From the NCBI RefSeq assembly GCF_964204645.1, contig NC_134029.1:15616850-15680849 (forward strand): a stretch of 64,000 bases of DNA, in the 5' to 3' direction. The position numbers were made by a program, and so were the translations under genes. Positions 44,801 to 59,800 of this stretch are shown here, piece by piece. The stretch is from Tubulanus polymorphus. Lineage: Eukaryota > Nemertea > Palaeonemertea > Tubulaniformes > Tubulanidae. Position 1 is the first letter of the stretch; each line of letters begins with the position of its first letter. The notes beneath the pieces were generated by a model. The model did no database searches and was not told where the DNA came from. It worked only from the letters and a program-made list of their open reading frames with translations.

Positions 44801-47800
44801 TTGAACTACTTCACCTATGAAAATCTCGTAAACTCAATAAATACTCATTTTTCCAACGTTCCCAAAAACCATGAAGTAATGTTGATAAAAATTTTAATCT
44901 ATCAACCAACATAGAATGATCAACAATAAAATCGGGGTCTAATAAATCTTCAGAAACGTCAGGATGAGGTAAAGTTGTTAATTTATGACCACACAAAAAC
45001 AAAGATGGAGTTAACGGCTCTGGGTCTCCAATTTCTGTTGAAACATATGTAATTGGTCGGTCATTTAAATGAGCCTCAATATCAATTAACAATGTATTCA
45101 GTTCGTCGAAAGTGATCGAAGCTCTCTCTACCTAATGCTTTCTTTAAGCAGTTTTTAACCAGACCCACGATTCTCTCATAGAATCCACCGTGCCAGGAGG
45201 CACGTTTAGGTATGAATTGCCACATTATACCGCGATCTGCCGAAAAGCGACATACTTCCTCTGAAGAGAATAAATTTTTAAGGTTCTCATTTGCACAAGT
45301 GAAAGTTGAAGCGTTGACCGAAATTAGACGTGTAGGTAGGGATCTTCTGGCTACAAACCTTCTCAAAGCTAATAAAAATTGCTCAGTTGTTAGGTCGCTA
45401 ACCAGTTCTAAATGAACTGCACGGGTGACTGCACACGTGAATAAACAGACATGACATTTTCGATCACCATTTTGAGATTTAACAGTCATTGGACCAAGGT
45501 AGTCCACACCCGTAAAATGAAAGCAATTAGATTGCGTAACTCGACTAATTGGTAACGGAGGTGGATTCGGCAAGAAAAAAGGTCGACAATGTACTTTACA
45601 AAAACCACACGCCTAGTCAGATAACGTTTATCAAGTTGTCTGATTTGAGGAATCCAATACTTCTCACGAATTTTGCAAATTGTAGAGCTCAAACCATTAT
45701 GTAAGTTGGCGAAATGAGCACGACGGATAAACAATTTCGTCAAATCATGATACTTAGAGAGAAGTATTGGATCCTTCGCAGTATCCGGTATCGGTGCGTT
45801 TTCGAAACGCCCGTGACAACGAATTATATCATTTCTATCTATGTACAGTTGTAACTGATAGGTAAGCGGTGTGAACTGTTTTTATTACATATTAACTGTT
45901 CTCTAATTTCCGAAAACTGCTCAAATTGCATGGCTCTAACTATCTTAATATCTGCATTCTCAATTTCTTCAGCCGTAACTGAAGATGTAACACGTTCGCT
46001 TGCTGCTGCACGGCAGTTAGATATCGATAAACTAACGCTGTAACTCGTAAAAGTTTCGTCAAAGACGAATGTTCTCTAGCAAATAAAAAGTCGAGCATAT
46101 GACTCCTATCTTCTGAAGCTGGAGATTTAAGATTTTGCTCTGCTATTACTGATGAATGAAGCGCCAGAAGTGATAATGATGTAACCGGTTTCTGTTCACT
46201 AGTTAACCATTGAGGTCCTTGGAACCATTCGGAATTTTGAACTAGGTTTGATTTATCAAATCCCCGGGTAAGAACATCTGCAGGGTTCTCCGAAGTTTGA
46301 CAGTAATACCAGTTTTCTCCCACTAATCTCCGAATCTCATTCACTCTATTTTGCACAAATTCAGGCAACTTCTTCTTGGACTTTATCCAACTTAGAGCAA
46401 TTTGGCTGTCACTATACAAATGAACAGAAACTGGTGTAACATCTGTTAATGCTTCACTAATATGATGAGACATACAAGCTGCTATAGGAGTAGCTAATAA
46501 CTCAGGTCGAGGTATCGTCATATCTCTTAAAGGAGTTACTCTAGATCTTGACAATATCAGTGTACTTTCAGTACACCACACTTAAGATACGAGACGGCAC
46601 CGTATACCATCTTGCTGGCATCCGCAAATGTATGCAGTTCTATCCTATCTGAATCCCTGTTATGAAAGTAACATCTTGGAATATGAAAATCAGAAACTAC
46701 ATTTAATTCGGATGCTATTTGCTTCCATTGTTGACACAGATCAGGTGGCAATAGTGTATCCCAATCAAAGTTTTGCCTCCACAAATTTTGAGCGAGAATC
46801 TTTGCCTTTATAGTCAATGGAGTAATTAAACCTAAAGGATCGTAGATTCTTGACAAGTTTTGGATTACTACCCTCTTAGTTAAAGGCACATCAGCATCAA
46901 TAAATTTGGGTGTTAGAGATAAAGTGTCTCGATCTGTGTCCCAACGAATGCCAAGCGAGTCTATAGTCAAGGAATTCTCTAAGACGCCATCTATACTGGC
47001 GAGCTTGCGAATTTCTTCGCTATTTGACGACCAAGATCTCAAATTGAATCTGCCGTCAGCTAGTATCGTACGTGACTGTGTGTAGTAAGTTTTAGCCTCA
47101 GCTTCAGAAGGAACTGAAGTCAAAACGTTATCGACGTAAATGTTCTTACCTAAATTAGAAGAAGTCTCACTACCATTCTGTTTCAGATGATGCAGTACTG
47201 TGCTGTTCAAAATGAAAGGAGATGAAGTTGCTCCAAATAGGACTCTTTTGAAACGATATATTTCAAATTTTGAATTTGCATCATCTGGATTACTAAGCCA
47301 GAAAAATCTAGTCGCATCCCTGTCTTTCGGATGTAAGCCAATCTGCAAAAAGGCCTCCTCTATGTCGGCGGCCAATCCGACGTCAAAGAAACGGAATCTC
47401 AATAGAATTGATGTTAATTCATTTAATAGAGAAGGGCCCGAATCAAGACAATCATTAAGGCTAGGATTATCCGAAGTCCGAAAACCGCAATCGAAAACGA
47501 TCCGAATTGGCGTGGTATTTGAATCTCGAAAGACAGGGTGATGCGCCAAATAGTGGATTCTATCAGACTTTGACAACTCAGAATCTGGCACTTTCTCGAT
47601 AAACCCTTTCTCTAATTGATCGGAGATTATGTTAGGATACACTCTCAGCATATCTGGAGTTCTCGCTAAACGTTGCACAGTACCACGAGTACGGTTTGAG
47701 ACTGCATTGTAATTGTTTGGCAGAGGAGGATGATCCTCTCGCCACGGAAACCTTGCTTGGTACCTGTTATCCCTTTCTTTATCGATATCGTTTGAACAGT

Positions 47801-50800
47801 AATTATCAAGAAATTTCCGATCGGAATCATGTGTACACTCTGGCATTATACCTATAGACTCTAATGACCAAAAATCCGATGAATCAGATTGAGAAGTAAG
47901 ATTGATTAAAACATTAATCGAATGAAATAAAGAAAGGTCAACAGGGCCAGCAATCAAATAACCTAATTTAGATTTTAGAGCAATCGGGCCAGATTCCGTT
48001 CGAATAATTTCGTCACCAATGAACTGATAATAGAAATCTGCACCGATGAGTAACTCAACCTCAAAGTTCTCGGAATGATCGACACAATGGGCTAACGTAA
48101 GCCCTTTAAATTCGGGTAATTCAACAGTACTAGCAGGTATCAATAGTGGTTCAGTAATCTCGTCTATCACTAAAGCTTAAATAGTAACAGTCGAGCCATC
48201 TATGCAATGGACACGAATATCAACAACATCAAAAAATCGTATCTGAGAGTTAGAACTAAATGCCGAAACTTTTAAACTATGACGAGCGTAGATTTCTAAA
48301 TTCTAATGAGTCTACAACCTTCCTAGATACAAACGTTCTTTGTGACCCGTCGTCAAACAAAATATTACAAATTTTAGATTCATTTTGACCTGAAATTTTA
48401 GCTACTGCTGTTTTCAACAAAACAGAAGTAGCCTAAACTGAATGATTTGAACTTTCATATACCGATGAATCTGTACAATTATAGTGATTGACTGACAGCG
48501 TAGGTTGTTTCGGTTCGGTTTGGGTGATGACTGTAGAATAACCTGGCGCATCTCTAGACTCCGGTATAACTATATTACTGTAATTCGAAGGTTTGATTTC
48601 TGGAGTAGGAGAAATGATACCTTGTGTACGTAGTTGATGAGTTTTCTCTCGAGTAAAACATAGACTTGAGTGATGTTTCTTCGAACAAAAACGGCAGCGG
48701 CCAGTTGATTTACAATCTTTCACTAGGTGATCACACAAACAGTTGAAACACCTCCTTGCATCTCTAACTAATTTCAACCTCTGTTGAATATCGGTAACGG
48801 TAGGGCAATCTGAAGAAAAATGTGCAGAATTAGTACAGAAAATACAAAACTTTCGCTTCTCTCTTGAATATTTTTGACTATGATAAGTCTTTCTGGGATT
48901 CACTGACTTGGCGTTTGTTAGTAACGAGGTAACATCGGCGTCACATGCAAGCTTAGAAGAGGAAACTTCATTGAATTTATCGCACGATTCGAATATTTGT
49001 AGCTCCTCTAATATGGCACAACGAAGTTCATCTAATGACCAATCGGATATAACTTGTTACACGAACGGGCGATTGTTCGACGAAAATTTAACGGCAATTT
49101 GTCCAACATAATTGGCACTAATAACGAGCCATACGAGGATGGTGGTCTACCGACGGACTCCAGATGACGAATATAACTTTCGGTTTGATCATAGAAATGT
49201 CTCAGTGATACATGATCGTTAGATGGAGGAGATATTTCTAATAAAGCGCGTAAATAACGCTGTTCAATTTTCTGAGATTGGCCGAAGCGCTGCTTCAGTA
49301 ATTTAATGGCTGTACGATAATTCTCTTCGGTTAATGTTAACCCGTCTATACAGCCCTTTGCTTCTCCTAATAACTGACATTTCAAATATGCAAATTTTTC
49401 GACATCAGAGAATGAGCTGCTACTATATACTGCAGACCCCAGAAGGTTTGCCAGTTCAAAATATTCCCGTCGAACTTGGGCAATTGCAATTTCGGTAGTG
49501 TCGATTTTTTAATATCAGATGTATACCTTTTCGGAGTAGATTCAGTTTTTCGTGAGTTTTTCTATTCTTTTTGAATATGTCATTATTTCTCCAAATAAAC
49601 CAGATAAATACGTCTCACCTTCCATCACGTGCGACGTTATATCTTCATCGGACTCCAGAAGTTCAAGTAACTGTGCGTTGATGTTTTCCAGTTGCGTCAA
49701 TTTCCGCTTGAGAGTTTCTAATGCAATGGGGTTGCTTTCAGGACATCTTGTTTTTCGACGTGGGATTTCACATCCCCTAGAATTTTTGTCGCCACTCCAC
49801 GGTTTGCCGTTCTGCTGGCTTTCTGCTTTCTCAAAGAATCAGACATCTCGGATTCAGAATCTCATTTCTACAACTCTACGGCTCGAGGGACCATGTAAAC
49901 GCCTTCCCTGCTAGACTCAGAACGAACGACGAAACGACTGTATTAGAAGACGTCTAGTTTATTTCTCACTCACAGTACAGGGCTCAACAGTAAAAATACT
50001 TGTGTTCAATGATGTGTAAATCACAAACTGCTTTAACATACATAAAGGAGAATTCATGCTTGAAAATGTATACACTGAATACAGTTAATCCAGATTATAG
50101 TATTACAGTATTCACTATTATAGTATTCACATCCTACCAAGTGAAAAGTATTTTTGTTACCCCATCCTGTACGCCTGAAATCGTCGGCAAGGTTTTCTAA
50201 CCTAACCTTTTTTCGATGAGGTATTGTGCAAGATTTGCATAGTAAGATAAACCGAGGTCTTGACAGTGTAACAATCTAACCGATAATAAGGGTATACAAA
50301 TAAATGACCGACACTAGACTACACATGTAAGTACATTATCTATGATCTATGTGGGACGCAAAGACCAGAGACAGATAAATATATACAGCGTCTAAGGAAA
50401 ACTATACGGAAATTTAAACTTCAATAAATTCCTGATTGTTCCCAAAATTTTTACATTTTTCACACATTTGAAACACAAGTTGTCAATTTAGCCAATAAAG
50501 ATTTAATCCTTAGGCCTCGTAAAGCGTTGTTGTCATATCGCGGAATCACGGATTCGCGGAATTTTCCAAAAACACGGAATTTCTTATTTTCACTATAGAT
50601 AGTAACTGTGTTTTTCTACGGGAAACCCCTTGTTGGATAAGGCACCGGACACATGTTTTCATTACCAGTACCTGGTAGGCCTATGCGATAATCTGATACT
50701 TCGAAACGAGAAAATGGAGAACCTTCCAAGGCAATTAATCTATCAACATTGCAGGCTCACAGTAACTTGTGCTTCGGGCCTGTTCCCAAGGGCGAAACCG

Positions 50801-53800
50801 CATCTACGAGCTCTGTGTATGTTCCCATTAGCAAACCTTAAACCAATTTGGTAAATACTGCATGGTTAAACGATGGTTTATTTATTTAGACTGCACTGTC
50901 TCACTGGTCGTATTAAGACCATACTTGTTTTATACGGTCAAGAGAAAAAATCCGAATCCGGATTTCGAAGTCGAATCTTGAAGTCGATTAACTTCGATAA
51001 CCGATGTTTTCCCTGGTGCCGATCTCTTTGTCCGACTACATTCTCACTGCTGCTGCAGCTAGTAACTGGCAGCCAGTGAATGGTATCATAAAATAATGCC
51101 AGATAAAATTGCGATTCGACAAAGGGATCCCCGCGTGAAGAATTTATGTTTTTAAAGAATTCCACGATTCCGTCATTCCGCGATATGACCACCGCTCATT
51201 AAGTAATAATCTTGTATTCCATCTCAGTTAGGCAATTTCAAACAACGAAAGTCACTTGAGCTTTCACACTTAGACTGAGACTTATTTTGTTCGTGGCGAA
51301 AAGATGAAAGCGAAGCTTATGTTTTCAAAACTCCATACTACCGTAGTTATCACGTGTATGTACGTTCGAATCCTTCGTATTTTCTATGTCATGAGTTATG
51401 CATTTTCGTAGAATTAACAATTAACGAATTGACCTATTAATTCGTATAAACTACGAATTAAAACCTGAAGAAAAAAATGGTTTCCACTGGCATTGGAACT
51501 AACGCCGCGCGCCGCTGCAATCTATTGCTCAGTATCAACTGGCGGGAAATGCGACATGCTCAGTGGCTATGACAGACGATTAGTTGATAAGCTTGCCAAT
51601 CACTGTCAGCAGGCACGAGAATGTGATACAAATAATCGTTGCAATTTCAATTGTTTTTAAGAAAAGGAACCGTGGATACGGCTGCGAATTATGAAGTACA
51701 AATTATACAATGGAAATAAAAGGGAATAACGAAGGAAACAATCGGAATCATTCATTTTAATACAAATTGGATAGTTTCACGAATTAGCACCGACGATGAG
51801 TTGGCTTAATTAAAAAGTGTTCCGTGGTCTCCTTCTCTTGTCGTTTCCTCTCCAAATCCCGTTTTATTTTAGCCCGGATTTTCCCATTTATAGTTCTTCC
51901 GTGAGATTTACCTCAGCGATTATACAACAAGCAATTGGTGCCGCAAGTTTTCGTGCGGCAAAGCTGCGTATGTACCTGCGCACCCGGTTTACTGTGGCAG
52001 GGGTCTACTGTGGCAGGAGTCTAAACACATAGACGAACCTTATATCAGGTTCGTCTATGTGTGTACACTAGCTCCCACCTCTAAATCAGTGTTGAAAAAA
52101 CTTCACTGTTGATTATGTCGGTCTCTTGCGAGAAAGCCGACCATGAACACAGAAATCCGAAAACCAAATGATGAAAGGAACTGCTGATTTAAATATGAAA
52201 AAACTGTAATAAAATTTCATTTTTATCTAATTTGCAAATTCCCTGCCTTTAAATTCTGAATTTAGATTCCTACTTTGATTGCAAATTCAACACACAACGA
52301 TAGTAACACTAAATACCCGTGCCAAAAGTATTCCGTCTAATAGTTCTGAAAATATACATTCCTTCTTTCGAGGTGTGGCCCCTTTTGTACGACCGAGTCC
52401 ACACCCAAGAACAAATCCAGAACTCGGTCTGCGGCCAGCCAGTAAACCAACGTAGCACCACGACGTAGAGCTGGGGTCACGGTTCTGAGAGTTTTCATTC
52501 GCTTTCGACCTCATGATACCTGTTTATCCGCTCATCTCCCCAAACGCACTGACGGGATCAGCTAAAATCTATTTTACCCTGCCCCATTTCCTTTTTTTTA
52601 AATTTCCGTCTAACACAAATTATGACAAATAACGAATTTCTTCTTACAGTAATGCATGTTATAAGCCGAAATATTCTTTCATACTTATCATTATTCTTCT
52701 ATGGTTTAGCGAGCCTGTCAACAGCCTGGCCGATCAATAATCATTCGTATGCTTAAATACACTATGCTCAAAGCTATTTTTAGCACACAAACAAATGAAA
52801 TTCCAGTAGCCTGTAATTTCACTGCTAACGGGCAAATTAAGGATTAAGCAAAAATGTATGACTTATTTTTTTTATGGTGCGCTAATCGAGCGGACAGGTT
52901 AGCTTCGATCACCCTTCACAAGCTCCACGGACTCCACCGTGTCGTATTCGAAAGCTATTGTTTACGAATATCTCCAAGCTTCCGCGCTCCAGTTTATTGC
53001 GAAATATGGGAGTGCTACCTTCAACGTTTGGAAGCGCATTTTCATTTAAAAAACACATAAAACTTGACATTATAATATAACGAAACCCCTACGTACATAG
53101 CTCTGTGACCGCTAGGGGGCATGAATTTTCTAAAGCTCCTCCCCATTGGTTTTTTTGCAGTTAAGTCATTTTATTTGAGAAATCACAAAAGTTGGTATTA
53201 TTAGTACATATACATATGTGCAATATCCCAACCTATGATCAAAAGTTCTTACAACTGCAACCATGGGACTGTTTAGTTAAAGAACCATATCGTCACCCTC
53301 AAAGCCACTTAATTTTACTAAACTTGGTACAGCAGTTCTTTATCTGTAGTGACCCATATGGATCTACGTTGCTTGGTCGCTAGGTAGCGCTCCTACAAAA
53401 ACGCCCAATGTCGTAAACTAATGTGATCGATATGAATAATACATGTATTAACCAGCAAGGTAAAAGACCGTCATAGTTTAAATCTTTACAATTTTAAATG
53501 CATTTAGATGAGGATGAATGCTTAACCGGAAAACATAAATGTGGGATACATGGTCGTTGTATCAATACCGCCGGAGGGTACGCATGTGATTGTTCGACTG
53601 GTTTTGAAAGAAGCCAAGACGGAAAACATTGCCAAGGTAGGGTAATATTTGAATAATGCATTTAGATGATTTGATAAATTTGGATAACACCGTTTTGGGT
53701 TACTATGCTCCCCATCGTTTTTCATAATTAATTCAATATGCAAAATGAAAACGCAGAATCTTTATAACATAAAATACTCCTATATTTCACTCGTGTTATT

Positions 53801-56800
53801 TGCCAAAGAAGTGAACAGTATCATTCTTTAGTCACCTCATCAGTCCATTACTCAGCAAAGTGCGAAGATCTATCAACCGGTGAAAGTAATAACTTTGTTG
53901 ATATATGGTGCGATTCGAGACCCCTCTCAATCATCTAAATCTATATATCATTAGAAGTGCATTTACTCGGCATCCCTTCAATGGGAAAACGTCCATGGAA
54001 TTGCGTATGATTAATCAAGTTCGAGAATTACGAACGGTTAAATAATAACTGTGCCTTTCTGTCACTGATATGATGCAAAATGAGTGCGAGTGGAAATTTG
54101 TGGCAATCTTAATGGTGGACAGGTAGAAAATTTCTCTGAATTTATTAAGCAAATCTGACTTAGTGAGACAAATTTACATTTGCTTTAAAATAAGGACAGG
54201 ACTATCTTCGTATGATACAATAATAATGTTATTATGTAATTCTTTATGCTTAGTGGATAAATGGACTTTTATCTAAATGTCAAATCTCCAGAAAAAAAAA
54301 CAATGACTTAACGAGGTATGTGTCCTCTTGATTCCTCTTTCAACCACTTATGATCCGCTTTGAGCAAGCAGGAACTTGCTAGAGATCTGTTGCGCTCTGG
54401 TTTTCCCGAGTGTTTCGTTACACACAAATTATTTTCTGTAAGTAGCTACCCAACACCCACTTCGTCACTCTCCTTGAAAATGTGCTTCTTACATCAGCTT
54501 CGAGTTGTGGAACATTCGCTTAGGGTCTCGTTTTTTTTACAAATGTGTGTGTTCCGTGGGACTACAATCCCACTAATGTTGATCCAGCTGCACCACTGGC
54601 TCGTCATCGGTGTTGTCATATCGCGGAAAGACGGAATCGCGGAATTTTCCAAAAACGCGGAATTTCTCCATTTTTACTATAAATAGTAAACGGGTTTTCC
54701 CACGGGGATACCCACTGTCGGACAGGGCACCGGACTCGGGTTTTCAACACCGGGAATTGGTATTTGATAATTTAATATATCGCCAGTAAACAACTTAACG
54801 ATACTGTTCCAAATAATGGAGAACCTAGGCAATACGTGCTTTGCGAATTCAGTGATACAGAGTATCGCTGCATTAACTGAAGGAATACAAATTGATGGTA
54901 CGTAAACGTACGATTTGTGATGACACCATGGGTCATTCCCCAGGACTCATTTCCGAGTAAAGATTTGACTCTGGTCTTTGGATTTAAAACATTGGAAATG
55001 AATTGATTCTAAGTAACTAAGAGTTAACTCACAACTGTGGAACTGGATCGATGTCAGACGAAAATAAATAGACATTATGTATATTTCATTCTGGTTTAGG
55101 ATTGTTCATGCGTGTTGTGTGTTTACATTGTTGTTATAAGCGAATGTGGTTTATCTTTTAGAATTAAATGATATGAAAGATTATAAAATGGTTTCGTTTT
55201 TTTTAATGTTTACTTTGTGACTGCTATAACATATGCTGATTATTTAGATCAAAAGAATCTTATTGGTACCGGTACTGGACGGCCGTAAAATTATAATGAT
55301 TTCAAAGGAATTTGAACCGGTACTTGGTCGTAGGATTTCATGTTTGCAACCATCTACAACTACGGTCCGACACCGCGAACGTGCTCAATATTTATCTGAT
55401 AATATTCGTTTCTGAAGTTCTCAAAAAGTCGATGAACTTCGATAACCGAAGTTTGCCTAGTAGAAATAGACATTAGGTGCCTGGTCTCTTTCACCCCACT
55501 TGATTTTGTATTCTTCTACAGGTGGCAGCCAGTCAACGGTATCGTAATATAATAATTCCATATAAAATTGCCTGCAAATAATGGGATTCGAACTTAACTC
55601 GTTGCATCGATCGGTCCGGTGCCCTGTCCGACAGTGGGTATCCCCGTGGGAAAACCCGTTTACTATTTAAAGTAAAAATGAAGAAATTCCGCGTTTTTGG
55701 AAAATTCCGTGATTCCGTCTTTCCGCGATATGACAACACCGGCTCGTCATTCGTCGTTTCTTCATTGCTTCACATTGCTTCTTTATTTTTCTTCCTATGG
55801 TTACATCCGTTCTATTTTCTCTCCCCCTAACACTTATATACTAATTTGTACATGTCTCACAATCCTAAACCATGACACCACCAGCTTTTTTACCATGTTT
55901 GGTATGTTCAATTCATGCTATTTCAATCGTACTCCATCCTGAACAACGCTAACCATCTATCATAAGCCCCAATGTTTAGTAAATAACTTTAAATGCTCTT
56001 ATATAGATTCCATAAAACAAAACAAGATCATTCCTTCAGTGCATTTACAGTTCTACTGTGTATCTTATTACGATTTATGCATTCATTTATTTAGATAAAC
56101 GCGAAGGATATTGTTTTCACATGTTTACTGGAAGTCGATGCATTAGAACTTCTACTATAAGTCGTACAACACGTATCCAGTGTTGCTGTGCAACAGGAGC
56201 TGCTTGGGGAAGCCACTGTGAAGCTTGTCCTAGAAAAGGAACCCGTAAGTAGTATGTCTGCGTAACCAGAACGTTTTGTGCAAACGCTTTCTTTGTGATG
56301 CTTGCCGTTTCAAGCCCATTCGATTACTCGTGGTGCGTAACGGTGCTTAAACGTTCGCAGCTGAGCGTGTAGGAAGGTATTTACGATCGCAAAAATATTG
56401 GTTTAGAAAAGCCAATCAGAAAGCAAAGACTCCTCTATGATTGGCTTAGCCGCAGAGATCAACAGGCGTTCACGTGAACCCGCGGTATCGTCTACCGTTT
56501 TACTTCCGTGTTTTACTTTAAGATCTAAAATTGTATTTCAAGATCGATTTCTGTGAAAGCTTTAGTTGATTTGGTTTTTGGGAGGAATATTTTTATAAGC
56601 ACTACCGAAAATGTCATTGACAAAATAGCTTTTTCTCAAATTGGATAGATGACCTTGATATGCTAATTAGCCATGTGCTAAAACTGCAAATTCAATCAAA
56701 TTTTATTCTGCAAAAAATATCAAATCCAATTCAATTCTACTTTCTTGAACAAATAAAAACATCAAATCCAATTCAATGTTGTTTTATTAAGCAACTTTCA

Positions 56801-59800
56801 GAAAATTGAATTCCATTCCGCATTAGAATCAATAAGACCAAGGGAAACATCTGAGGTATTTTTTCCTGCCAGCTCCAGTCGCTGTATGTGCTACATTTGT
56901 ACTCTACGGTTGTATTGTGTAAATTATTAGGTATTGACTCTGAGCTGGGAGTGTATTTTGACAAATTAAACCCACAGAATGCATCATCATTTGCCATTTT
57001 TGAAAATCTGACAGGCTGGCCATAGTGCCCCTTGGGGCTCTTGTTCATTCGAATAATCGTTCGATCGAACAGAATCATTTTAATTTGAACAGAATTTTCT
57101 TGTCAGAACATTAAGTTTTTCGTTCGAACAAGTATATTGTAAAAAGTTTTTTCTCCGAACCAAAAGTATTAAGTATTTCGTTCAATCGAACAGAATTGTT
57201 TTCATTCAAACATTCGTTCGAAAAAAATTGTTTTCGCTCAACCAAATTTTTTTGCCGGGACAAAACGTTTTTCATTTCAACAATAACTTAGCTTTTAATT
57301 CGAACACATTCTTTTGTCAGAATGAAAAAAGGTTTTGGTTCAAACAAAAAGCGTATTGTTCAATCAAACAGAATCGTTTTCATTCGAACAAGATTTTCTT
57401 GTTGAAACATTAAGTTTTTTGTTCGAACAGATATATTGTTCGATCGAAGCGTTTTTCGTTCCAAAGAGCAAAATTCTGGTGGAACTAAATAGTCTTTTCA
57501 TTACCCGGTACAATGAGTAATCTTTATTCAAACAGAATAATCTTCTTATTCGAACACAAAGGTATAATCTGAACCTGGGTTTACTTTGTATCCAATATCC
57601 ATATTATATCTTTCTGGTTGAAGCCCATCTTCCATGTTTCTGACCATGAACGGAACACAGCTTGTTTAGGTCGTTTTGGAAATATACTTTGTCGGGTACA
57701 TTTTAAATTAGGTCGTTTTGGAAATATACTCTGTCCGGTACATTTTGAATTACTCTGTATATTATCTATCAGGAGAGCGAAGAGAAGACGGCTGAGGATA
57801 CTACCTTGCGTGACTCCGCTAGTTAGACCGATTTATTCCAAGATGAGACAGTTTCGTTAAATTCGGCCACCTGTTTTCGTTCAGAGAAATATGCTGAGCC
57901 ATTTAAGCGACCCATCATTGATACCGTTTCCGAATAGCTTATTTAGTAATCCCTGATGTTGGACCTTATTAAATGCTTTTTTAAGAAATCCATTAAGATT
58001 AATTGAGGCCTAACAGTCCATTTTCCAGGGTCAAATAACCATCTGGTCCAGTCATCCATGGTTTCAAAGTATGCCTCATTGACTGTTTGTCAACCGTCCT
58101 TTTATAAAACTGTTTTGACAGTTGAACAGGATTCTAAATTCCCTTCGATTTTTATGGTATGTTGCGGCTGCATCAGCTTACACGCGATCGTCGACACAAT
58201 ATTCAGCCAAGATCAAGAATACAAACGAGGATGTGCAGAAAACCTGTAATCGCTGCTTTGCAGTTATATTTCTGATTTTGTATTGATTTCGGAATATATT
58301 TTTGGGAAAGATATATTTTTTTAAACGCAGTCCGAATATATATATTTTTGAAAAGATATATTTTTCCATTTTGTGTTTTTGCGAAAAAAATATATTTCTA
58401 GAAACGCGTTTCAAATATATTTCTATTTTCTAAAAATATATTTTTGATTTCGAGTTTTCGCGAAAAAATATATTTTTGAAAATTTGTTTCGAATATATTT
58501 ATTTTCAAAAAATATATTCTTGATTTTGTGTATTTCGCAATATATTTTTTCTGCTTCGAATATATTGGAAACGCGTTTGAAATATATTCTCAAAACATAT
58601 TTTCAGAAATGCATTTCATTTATTCCGGGAAATGCATTCATGGCGTTTTTGTGCAGGTTTTCCACAACATATTCTTCCTCCTACGATTCAGGTGTCCTAT
58701 GAAGATCCAAAAGACCTATAACCGATTATAAACATATTTGTTATATGAAACTCTGGTAATTCTGAATTCATTCCTGCCATTATATTACCTACATTTTGTT
58801 GACATGAAATCCTTCAGTCGTTCGAACTAGGGGTAAGGGACACCATGCCCACTGAATTAGTAAAAACTCGACTTGGCAATATTTACATTATTTACATAAT
58901 ACATTTAATTCCCCCTGGTGAACACATACAGAAACCCACTACTATCATAGAACATGTGGGCATATAGTTGCCTGCTTGTCACATAGAGACCTTAGCATTA
59001 TACGATCCGAAAAATGTGCTGCACCAATCTGATTGCTTGTATAAGACAGATTAATATATAGTTACAAAAAGAACAGCAGGTGGGTTTTAGAGTGGCGGTG
59101 TCTCTTAATGCTATCAGGTTCGAAGGGAGGGGACTCTTGGTGGACATATGAGTTTTACAGCTCTTTACATCAACACAATGAGATTAATATCAATTGGATC
59201 TGAAACTCATCAAAATTTGAGTTCCTGATAGTTAGAATATAAGATTTTTTCACATGACCTTCAATGATGTTATATATGTGCTACATTTCTAGTCTTTGGG
59301 TTTACTATGAATCTTCTGGAAATTACAAGTTTCAGTAAAATGTTATCGTATTGAATAGCTTTTAATCTCAAGAGGTTTATGAAATAATTTCTTTACATAT
59401 ATCTTATACATATACATTTTACGTACCTTTTATTGATAGTTCTCGTACCACACAAAATAGTGAGCCTTGAAATGTAGCACACACAAAATGAAATAGCAAT
59501 TTAAATGAGCAAAAATTCAAAAATGACGATACAAAATAACAATGGGTCAAGAGATTCAATGTAATGACAAACTAGGGGTCCAGGGACAGTATGCCCACTT
59601 CTAACTCTATAGGGTGGATATACCATTATACTAAAATTTGAATTCATATATGGACGGACGGACGAACACATGAAAAGTAAGCGCAATATCCCTGGAGGCT
59701 ACGCCCTAAAATGGGCTCCTTACATGTATTACAAATATGAGTAATAACATTATACATAATTTCCATTTATAGCTTATCGCCAGAAGTAATGTCTCATTGA

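Larger units (their letters stand above)
44280..50137 (-). mobile_element. BEL/Pao LTR retrotransposon, antisense in the fibrillin intron
   Basis: Runs right to left: 5-prime LTR (about 49,925-50,137), gag, protease, RT, RNase H, integrase and a truncated 3-prime LTR. The shared LTR sequence of about 55 bp containing CCAGATTATAGTATTACAGT lies at 50,080-50,137 and 44,281-44,336. Coding frames are interrupted by a moderate number of frameshifts and stops. Confidence 0.85.

Noticed and set aside
49552-49914. 120-codon + strand frame opposite the BEL gag
   Set aside because: Shadow of the gag coding sequence on the other strand; no motif.
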